Shown piece by piece: positions 29,344 to 64,000 of a stretch of 64,000 nucleotides of DNA. Below the pieces are notes generated by a model. The model was not told the origin of the DNA. It saw only the letters and a list, made by a program, of their open reading frames with translations, and made no database searches. Within the stretch, counting starts at the first letter, position 1. The number at the start of each line of letters is the position of its first letter. Origin of the DNA: Paracentrotus lividus (lineage: Eukaryota; Echinodermata; Echinoidea; Camarodonta; Echinidae); the NCBI GenBank assembly GCA_940671915.1, contig CALNVZ010003434.1:14713075-14777074 (forward strand), read 5' to 3'. Position numbers and translations under genes: made by a program.

Positions 29344-31215
29344 ATGCATGCTCGCGGTATCTCGATGAGGTTGTTGATATTTCTGCTACGGGATCTAGGG
29401 CGTTGGTCATATCTAGGTGTAAATTCAACAATGTAGCCTTTTTGGCTTGGTCCAAGCCAAGTTAAAGCTGATAACTGTTGTGTATCTATTTGGAAATTGT
29501 GTCCCGTCTTCAGGCCTCAATGTTGGGCAAATCAGCATGAGTCCATGGATGATTTTGTGCTTTCTTCATGAAAAGAACACATCAAAATGCAACATGCAAG
29601 GTATACATGGAGCTGATATTTCACACATACAAACAAAAATGAACCCTTTATTACCGACTTTTTGATGAATAGCTCATTGTGCCACGCAATCACTTTGTCT
29701 TATGAATATCGAAAATTTGTTGTCAAAATTAAAAGTCAACTTTGATGATGTTGAATTTTGCTTTTTTTGATTGGTACAAGTGTAAGGTGTTGCAATTGAA
29801 GTATCGGTGAAGTACAAGATGCAACGGTACTGCAAGATTTGAATGTTGTGTATATTCTTTTCTTTTCATGATATATGGAGGATGACATATAAAGAACATT
29901 TTGGCCATTATAGTGCTTCTGTTATCCTTCAAGCAATTTGGATTTACTTTTTAAGTGAAATATGTCACTTGTTACTTTGAGTTATATCAGGAATTTAATT
30001 GAGACTTGCAATACTTATCCAGTTAAGGAAGTGAAACCTAGAGATGATTAATCTAGTCAATGGAATAAGAAATGTCCTGCCCTTAAAGAAGAAAATATTC
30101 ATGCAAACTAGAAGAGAACGATGTGATTGGTGTAAAAATGGTAACATTTTACCATGCATTTCAGAAGCAGCGAATATGTTATCACCTTTTGTATAGTCAG
30201 ATTTATACAGTATCACCCCCTATGAGCTATAATGCTACATTTAATTCAGTGTAGTCTTTATCTGCTACAGATGGTTGCAGGTGTAGTGTAAAGTAGAGTG
30301 TTTAATCTGCTTTATTTGCACTAACACCGGCATTAGAGTCTCTTTAAAAATTTAGCCATTTAGACAGAATGTACATCAGGAATGAATTGTCAGGTTCATT
30401 TATTATAAAGAACATTTAAAAGAGAAATGCTTTGAAATTTCTTCAAGATAAGTTGAATGAAAATATATGCTTACATTTTGTAGGTGATGCAAATAACAAG
30501 TGCTACATTGTACAGGGGGGCGTGTCGGCTTACTCTGGCAACATGTGTACATATATTTAAATAAAGTCTAAATACATGTGCAACAGTATGAAGAACAGAA
30601 GGAAAGTTCCTGATCATGCGCATGAGTTTGTAAATAGTTTTCTTGAATTTTTTAGTAAAATCAGAGAAATCAAACATTTGTAAATTGCACTATTTTGCTT
30701 TTATAAACCAAGCATTTGACTCTCCTTATCATGCAATGCTAAACTAAGCCAAATAATGCATTATGCGATTTCTAATGTTGCCATAAGTTTTCTGTCTGCA
30801 AAAGCTGCTGATTTGGGTATTGTACTTACAAAATTCTTGCATGTATATTATCAAAAGCATGCTGTACAAATTTGTTTACGCATGAACTTCACAAAACGTT
30901 GTGAAAACCCCCAGTTTTTGCTTCCATATTCCTTGTACATTATTATGCTGAATTAATTTGTCAGTTACATTATTTTTTCTTTTTGTTTCTAAGAAATTTT
31001 TTGTACGGAAATCTGGTTTGCTTGATTAGATGAGGATATGACTGTATGGAGAAAGAATTATCAAGAATTAAACCATGAAATTGTAAAAAAAAATAATGCC
31101 TCCGTTTCGTGTCTTTTAAAATAATTGTTTGGTTGTGTTTAAAAATGCAAAACGTCATCTTCAAGGAGCATATACAACATGTATACAGGTTTGTTATTAC
31201 AATGCGACTCTTGGG
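29344..31215. other. Intergenic sequence, no gene seen
   Basis: AT-rich sequence. The segment 29431-29465 resembles 22361-22395 of the SUPT6H 3' region in direct orientation. An AATAAA at about 30557 could serve as a poly(A) signal for the + strand gene if 22.3-29.4 kb is misassembled. Confidence 0.5.
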
Positions 31216-32008
31216 GAGTGTTTCACAAAGAGTTAAGTACACTTAAGTGGCACTTAGATTCCTAGTTGTGTGTGGTATATTACGCATCACCTCTTTGGTC
31301 AGATCATCCTCGGAGGATGCGCGCCATTGAGAAGTCTATGATATTGCGCATAAATACAGGATGCACTTAAAGGGGAATCCAACCCAAGGACAGAATCAAC
31401 CTTATAGGAAAGAGGAAAATGAGAGGAGCAATCTAAAAAAAGTTTCATAAAAATCGGTTATAAAATAAGAGAGTTCTGGAAGTGTTTGAGAGGGTGCCGG
31501 GTTTCTGTCTAGATGGGGATCCTCAACATTCGGCGATTATCGGCTGTTTCAAGAGTGGCCGACCTTATTGGACAACTCTCCATTCATTTGTACAACAATT
31601 TCAGATTTTCCCCATTTTCTTTCGAATAATATCTAACCTCCTTCTTGAGCTCAACATAAATGTTGTGTGAAATATATTCCCATGACATTTTGAGCTCAGA
31701 AGTAAAGAAGACATATTTGAAGAAAAGTTGGAGAATCTGAAAATTGTGTACAAAACAATTGAGAGTCCATAAAATCAGCCATTTTGAAGCCATTGTTGCC
31801 AATTTGAGGATATCCATAGAAGGTACAACGAGACTTTTCAAGCTTCCATAACTCTTTTATTTTATAACCGATTTTGATGAAACTTTTTTTAAATTGCTCC
31901 TCTCATTTTCCTCTTTCCTGTAAGGTCGCTTCTCTCCTTGGGTTGGATTCCCCTTTAAAGACTTTAAGTGCGACTCAAAGTTTACTTAAGCTCTTTCTGA
32001 AACACCAG
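31216..32008. mobile_element. Outer MITE with TGTTTCACAAAGAG-type ends
   Basis: The left end TGTTTCACAAAGAGTTAAGT is matched by the inverted right end ACTTAAGCTCTTTCTGAAACA, with CACTTA-rich text inside both. It carries another MITE inside. Confidence 0.75.
31371..31958. mobile_element. Inner MITE with AAAGGGGAATCCAACCC ends
   Basis: Inverted arms of about 105 bases, over 90% alike by eye, start AAAGGGGAATCCAACCCAAG and end with its complement. It is nested in the preceding element. Confidence 0.85.
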
Positions 32009-33013
32009 TATAACATGATTTTGGTTTTTAAGGGTATTTGATTTCAATGTCAAAGTTACAAACCACTGTGCTTGTTGTAACAAGATTTAGTAAGAGCACA
32101 GTATTGCATCATTATAATGGCAGTTGACTGTATTAAGCAATTAAGAATGATGTATTCAGGACTAAACACTCATGGCATCCCTTTCAAATATTCACATTGT
32201 TATCTTCCCCAATCATCATCGCCATAATCATCATTACAAAACATTATCATCATCACCATTATGATCAAATCATTATCACAAAAGCGGATCTTCATCTATA
32301 TATGTTTATTTCTATTACGTTACAAAACATACAATATACATGGACCAGAAAATGTAAATTGAGAATAATATTTTGCATGTACACATACACATACCTCTAA
32401 AACCAATTCAATAAATCAAGATTAGGATAATTGATTATTTACAGTCTCTGAATGTACATTTGTAGAAAAATTCGACACAATTTCTTTTTTCTCACATGTA
32501 CAAAATAAATTGTATAGATATTGATTTTCATACATTTTATAAATATAGTTCAATGATATTTACAATGTTACAGGTTTGGCAAGCTTGAAAATGCATTTTA
32601 TGATTGGTAATATGGTAAACATACTCAGGTCAGTACTAAAACAATGCATTTCAGTTTTGATTAATTGTCAAATTAATTTCTAAATTACAGCACATTCTTT
32701 ACACGATGCACATCAAACAAGCAGTTAATAAACAAACAAAAAAAGACAGCAATATTGAAACCATATCAATACAACAAATACATGTATACAGCAAATCCAG
32801 CTTTAGTGCCCATAAATCTAAGAATCTTTTGTTTTGTTTTGTTTTTAAGTATTATTATAAGAATAATGTATTATAAGTATAATAATAATTATTTTTGTAA
32901 CAAAGATACAATTTGATTTACATCACAGCAAAGACAATACGTATTATGTGGAATTAGAATTATTTAAAATTAATAAAACTCACACAACTTACATGATATA
33001 AATAACAATGTTA
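32009..33013. other. Intergenic sequence, no gene seen
   Basis: AT-rich, with a short CAT/ATC-rich stretch at 32206-32280. No coding or RNA feature recognised. Confidence 0.6.
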
Positions 33014-33028
33014 CATAAACTTTACCAA

Positions 33029-34714
33029 AATAAGAGAACTGCTGAAACTGCTTATCCTATAAAGGAGAGCTAATGGTGTAAAATGAAGTCAAAAGGAGCC
33101 TGAGCTTTCGATCCTAGCAGAATCTTCGTCAGAGACAAAATGACACAGAAAAGTAGGGAACAAACATGGATATAGAGAAAGACAGAGAAAAGCTACACCT
33201 GAGTGGCAAGCCAAGAGGGAGAGAACAAAAAGGGGGATGTAAAAGGTGTGAAGAAGCCAGCCAATCAAAAAGCAAGAGGAGGTGAGATCAAACAGCAAAC
33301 TGGATCAAAAGGGAGAAGATAAGCTGGGAGAGGGAGGAGAGAGTAAACAAAGAAGGGATTAGAGTGGAGGCTAAGGGGTTGAAAAGAATGAAAGAAAAGA
33401 GAAAAAGCCAAGGGGGAAAAAACACCTAGTAGACCTGTGTGTTATAGACCTACAAGAAGAAGTAGGGGGGGGGGGGGAAATAAATAAATAATTAAAACAG
33501 GTAAAAGAACAAGGGGAAGACATGAAAACAAAACAAAAAACAAAAGAGAAGTGTGAGCCAAACCTGTAAGGGAGAAAAGAGAAAGAAGAATTGATAAGAG
33601 AAACAGAATGTATTAGTCAAATAAAACAAACACCTGCAAATAAACTAAACTAAGCTAAAAAGGAAAGGGGGAAAAACAGATAACAAGGAAGAAATGTGAG
33701 AAAAAAGAGGTTAGTCATTACCCTCCTGAATGTTGAGACCGTGAGGTTGAATGGTGCGAAGACGTCTCATCCAGAACTTCTCTCCGCTGAAACGGACAGA
33801 ATCAGGACGGGTACCTAAAAATTCAATGCCCTGTAGAGACATGTCAGAGATGGAATGCTTAGGAAGGTTGAAATGGTTCCCAACTGGGGTGTCAAGCTTG
33901 GTGGTGGTGACAGTGGATCTATGCCCATAGAAGCGTCTTTTGAGAGTGGTCTTGGTTTCACCTACATACTGCATCTTACAAACTCTGCAAGTGATAAGAT
34001 ATATAACATTAGAAGTGGTGCAGGTGATGTTCCCCTTGGTGTGATGAGATCTGCTAGTGGAGGTACTCTGGAAAGTATCGCCTTCGTGGATGTGTATATT
34101 GCAAATGATGCATCTGTTGGCTGTACATTTGAAGGTGCCATGCTGAATGGGAGAAGAATGGGAGAAGAATGGGAGAAGAATGGTCAGTAAGGGAGGGGAC
34201 TTATCAATTCTTCTTTCTCTTTTCTCCCTTACAGGTTTGGCTCACACTTCTCTTTTGTTTTTTGTTTTTTGTTTTGTTTTCATGTCTTCCCCTTGTTCTT
34301 TTACCTGTTTTAATTATTTATTTATTCCCCCCCCCTACTTCTTCTTGTAGGTCTATAACACACAGGTCTACTAGGTGTTTTTTCCCCCTTGGCTTTTTCT
34401 CTTTTCTTTCATTCTTTACAACCCCTTAGCCTCCACTCTAATCCCTTCTTTGTTTACTCTCTCCTCCCTATCCCAGCTTATCATCTCCCTTTTGATCCAG
34501 TTTGCTGTTTGATCTCACCTCCTCTTGCTTTTTGATTGGCTGGCTTCTTCACACCTTTTACATCCCCCTTTTTGTTCTCTCCCTCTTGGCTTGCCACTCA
34601 GGTGTAGCTTTTCTCTGTCTTTCTCTATATCCATGTTTGTTCCCTACTTTTCTGTGTCATTTTGTCTCTGACGAAGATTCTGCTAGGATCGAAAGCTCAG
34701 GCTCCTTTTGACTT
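33029..34714 (-). mobile_element. Penelope-like retroelement, truncated, with inverted arms
   Basis: Flanked by the 15-bp direct repeat CATAAACTTTACCAA (33014-33028 and 34715-34729). The centre encodes a GIY-YIG endonuclease remnant on the - strand. Arms 33084-33596 and 34201-34714 are inverted copies of each other with few differences, matching the inverted-repeat arrangements reported for Penelope-like elements. The reverse transcriptase is missing. The intact target-site duplication suggests a recent insertion. Confidence 0.88.
33711..34149 (-). CDS. GIY-YIG endonuclease remnant of Penelope-like element
   Basis: Reading leftward from about 34149, the frame gives GTFKCTANRCIICN, then SNVIYLITCRVCKMQYVGET (GIY-YIG core as IYL...YVG), LKRRFYGHRST, a PVGNHF motif and ERFW-like EKFWMRRLRTIQPHGLN, ending at a stop. 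The Cys pairs before the core and the R...H...E residues fit the Penelope endonuclease. It lacks a start codon of its own upstream; the N-terminal reverse transcriptase part of the polyprotein is absent. Confidence 0.85.
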
Positions 34715-34937
34715 CATAAACTTTACCAATATACATCTCAAATTTAATATACAATCTATACATTCTAAAAGTATTTATGATTTTAAGCTGTTGATTATAT
34801 TGGAATACTTCTTTGTTTCACACTTATGCCACTTGATTTTGAAGAGCTTTAATTTCCTGAGAAGCTGAATACTTTTGAATAACGTAACAATGTAATATGG
34901 TGTATTAAACAGTTTCGAAAAAAAAAAGTTTTGAAAA

Positions 34938-35155
34938 AGAAGAGGTGTAGTTTCAATGAATTTGCCCCCACATTCCAAGGCTATTAAATGTACTTTTATA
35001 AGTTAAGCTGGCGTGATAGGTAGGTTTGACAACCCCCTTCGCCAAGTTAAGGGGAACTACTAAAATAGGTCAGCAAGTAATTCTGTGAAAGAGGGCTTGT
35101 TCCAATTAATTTGCCCCAAAGCTTCCACGGCTATTACATGTACTTTACAATATAA
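34938..35155. repeat. Direct repeat of about 60 bp flanking a MITE arm
   Basis: ATTTGCCCC...TTCCAAGGCTATTAAATGTACTTTTATA (34938-35001) recurs with changes at 35098-35155. Confidence 0.7.
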
Positions 35156-35268
35156 CCTTTAAACTCTCTTTTTGATTATTTTTTCACATCTTTCACAGAA
35201 TTACAGGCTGACCTATTTTAGTTGGCAAAGGGGTTGTCAGACCTACATGTACCTACCCGGTCAGCTAA
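35008..35268. mobile_element. Fold-back MITE of about 260 bp
   Basis: The left arm (GATAGGTAGGTTTGACAACC... CTAAAATAGGTCAGC... TTCTGTGAAAGA) returns inverted at 35185-35268. Confidence 0.8.
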
Positions 35269-35990
35269 AATATAGCTAATATATCATGGTTATCCCTGGC
35301 TTGTTAAAAAGGATGCTTACAAATACAGGTTTCATTTATGTACGAGTAGTAAGCAAAACAACTTGCAAGTACATAATAAACAAATATGTTAAAGAACCCT
35401 AATAGCCGGCGGCTAATTTAACCATAGTATTTGAAAATTAACTACAAATGTAGACATTTACAATGTATGTTTGATATAAACATACAGAATAAACTAATAT
35501 TATCAAACCCCATAGAAATATGAATTTAAGTTTGGATATCATTTTTTATTTATAAATGTGAGTGCAATATTAGGCAGTGGATGGACTAACATTAATACAA
35601 GTCAAGGTGCATTACAGAATACATGTATAACTATAAATCATGTTTAAGCACACAGTAGAAATACATAAAGTTTGGCATAGTTTGAATCTTTTGTCATAGA
35701 TTTTAATATAAAGTTAAAGAAATTGACAAAAGTCATGTCATATACATGTAGATTGGAATTTCATTCCAAACAATGGCTTGAATTTATCAGAGTGAAAATA
35801 TGCTAGGATTAACTTAAAATGACCCAATATTTTGTATATAGCAAGGAGATACCTGAAGTACAATGTAAAATGGTATCACGTAACGATAAAGCGTGTATAA
35901 ATCAGTATTCAAGATAAAATGCTGTTCATGGTACAATGTACATGTATTTTTCCTGATGCATATAGATAATGTTACTGAAACAAATCTATT
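35269..35990. other. Intergenic sequence, no gene seen
   Basis: AT-rich sequence. TTTATT at about 35547 would read AATAAA on the - strand and could be a distal poly(A) signal of the - strand gene. Confidence 0.5.
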
Positions 35991-36764
35991 TTAACCCTAA
36001 CTAGGCCGGGGTATTTTGGGAGTTGATATGGCCGGGGCCTCCCAGGCCCCCCCTCGAGATCTCGGCCGTCGACAGCGTAATCGCGCCGAAAAGTGGCATG
36101 CATGTCGCCTGTGACCTAATCTACACAGTTGTATAGTTATTTTTTCATGAAAATTGTTTTTTAATTAATTATGCTAATTTATGCATAATTAATATTGGAA
36201 ATCATACTTTTTGTTCTAACTTCCTAAATACAGCTCCAAATGTGCTCATTTTTTGTGTGAATATTCTTTATAGCCTTCCTATCAATTGTACTTGAAAAAA
36301 ATTCCGGTATCACAATTAATTTCTTATGTATTTTATTGTTTTTTTAATTTCTTATGTATTTTATTATTTTTTTAATTTCTTATGTATTTCCTTGTTTTTT
36401 CGACCTTTTTATTTTCATTGTTTTTTGTATGAAATTTGTTGGGGACAATTCAACAATCATAAAAAGTATATTATCAAGTAATTTGAATCGGTAAAAGCAA
36501 AAATAATCACTCATTTATGAATTTTAGCTGAAAATACATTTTGTACTGATTTTGTACATGAAATCACGTTTTTGAGCAATTTTGGGTCTGACGCACGTGT
36601 ACAAAATTATGCGTAACTCGCAACCGGGTAACCGGACGTCGCAAATTCGGTCTTAAAAGATGCGGGAGAATTGGAGGAAAAAAGTCATGCCACATCGGGG
36701 CGAGAGCTTTTCGAGGGGGGCCTGGGAGGCCCCCCCCCCCCCCCCCCGGCCTAGTTAGGGTTAA
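35991..36764. mobile_element. TTAA-flanked MITE, second full copy
   Basis: Starts TTAACCCTAACTAGGCCGGGG and ends with the inverted CCCCGGCCTAGTTAGGGTTAA. The layout matches the 21073 element (C/G runs, AATTAATTATGC in the middle), but the subterminal word differs (CTAGGCCGG instead of AAAGACTGG). Confidence 0.85.
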
Positions 36765-37739
36765 TTCTCTGTCAAAATATGAGATCATAAATTTGCAGCA
36801 AGAATTGATGGACGTGTACATTACAGATTGAATGTCACAAATCAACATAAATTGTTTGTTGATAGTCAGCTTGTGCAGCATGAACTTAGTTTTAATTAAG
36901 AAAATCTATTGATCACTGCTTGTATAAAAGATATCCCCATTTAGCAGTAAATAGGTGGGTAAGACTTAAAAACATAATCAATCATCTTATACAAATATTT
37001 TAAAAAAAAGAAGACTTTTTCACCATGATGCACCTCAAAAGAAAGAACCCCAGAAAATATTTCCATAACATAATAAATACTAAGATACCACCAGTCCATG
37101 CTGAAAGGTATTGAAAACAAAAGATATATTTATAATAATGATACATGTAAAATGCATTTCCTTCCTGATGTTTGCAGAAGATAATTGCTAATACAGACTA
37201 CTCTTGTTATAATGAGCACACATACAATGATATTTCTTTCTTGAGGTTTTACATGTAAGCCTACCATTTCTATGACGACTCATTCTCCTGAGGAAATGCT
37301 GAGAGTGAGTAGATCCTTTTCAGGACCACTCACAACCTCAAGGCAGGTAACTTGGTGCACCATGAAACCTTGCACTGCTAATTGTTCTACGACCAGTAAA
37401 AGCTTCAAAGAATATCAATGAGATTTTGTTATAACGAGACAAAACCCTTGTCCCAATGACAAACATGAGCAAATGTGTTCAGGATAACAAGATTTCATTA
37501 TAAAAAAGGTACATATACATGTACCTGAATTTGGCTTGGTCCTGCACACCTCATTATGATAGGAACAGACTGTACTGTACTAATAAATTGAGTTGTGTGG
37601 TTTGCAGCTTGTTTGCTAGTACATGTAGAGTTGTAGGGAGTCCTCAGCTCAAGTCACACCCAAACATTACACAACCTTCAGGGTGATGACATCAGTCTAT
37701 TGCCTATCTGGTGCCGTTTGTGTCTGGTGTGACTGTGTA
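36765..37739 (-). other. Probable 3' UTR or downstream region of the - strand gene
   Basis: Non-coding sequence directly after the stop codon at 37740-37742. No clear AATAAA close to the stop. Confidence 0.45.
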
Positions 37740-63871
<26,132 letters not shown>

Positions 63872-64000
63872 CTTGATACAGAAAAAGAGGGAAAGAAAAT
63901 GCAAAATTATTACCAGACTTTTCAAATGTAACACTCAGTTAATTATCCATGCTGTTAATCAAACTGCATAAAATTTGAAGGATAATACATGTACATGTAA

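Noticed and set aside
34502-34711. Two identical 69-residue frames (34502-34711 + and 33089-33298 -)
   Set aside because: They arise because the Penelope-like element's arms are inverted copies; there is no protein signature.

Overview
The window is metazoan nuclear DNA: multi-exon genes with GT-AG introns, many fold-back elements, tRNA-derived SINEs, and AT-rich introns rich in TACATGTA-type words. Gene content and repeat style suggest a marine invertebrate deuterostome, most likely an echinoderm. The phylum is an inference from texture; nothing here proves the species.

Two genes run tail to tail. On the + strand, 822-22103 holds the last 23 coding exons (about 1,237 residues) of the transcription elongation factor Spt6 (SUPT6H). 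It covers the core after the N-terminal acidic region, the YqgF, HhH, death-like and S1 domains, the tandem SH2 module and a Thr-Pro-rich C-terminus, ending in a TAA. The start codon lies upstream of the window. On the - strand, 63871-37740 holds 26 coding exons (about 1,426 residues, N-terminus beyond the window edge) of an unnamed scaffold-type protein with the order acidic/Ser-rich region, SAM, acidic repeat region, RA, RA, coiled coil, PDZ, coiled coil. All junctions keep one continuous frame. I cannot match this order to a named vertebrate family, and it is the best candidate here for something undescribed.

The region between the genes (22.1-37.7 kb) has no convincing host gene. It holds a degraded inverted copy of the last three SUPT6H exons (25.76-29.29 kb), a 25-base N gap (29319-29343), several MITEs, and a Penelope-like element with a GIY-YIG endonuclease remnant, inverted arms and a 15-bp target-site duplication (33029-34714).

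A pattern runs through both genes: partial, decayed tandem copies of exon/intron junctions sit next to the exon they came from (at least six SUPT6H exons and three exons of the - strand gene), often with microsatellites or short repeats at the seams. One SUPT6H intron also carries a roughly 1.4 kb tandem array whose units contain AGGTCA direct repeats spaced by one base. All calls come from reading the sequence; no database search was run.
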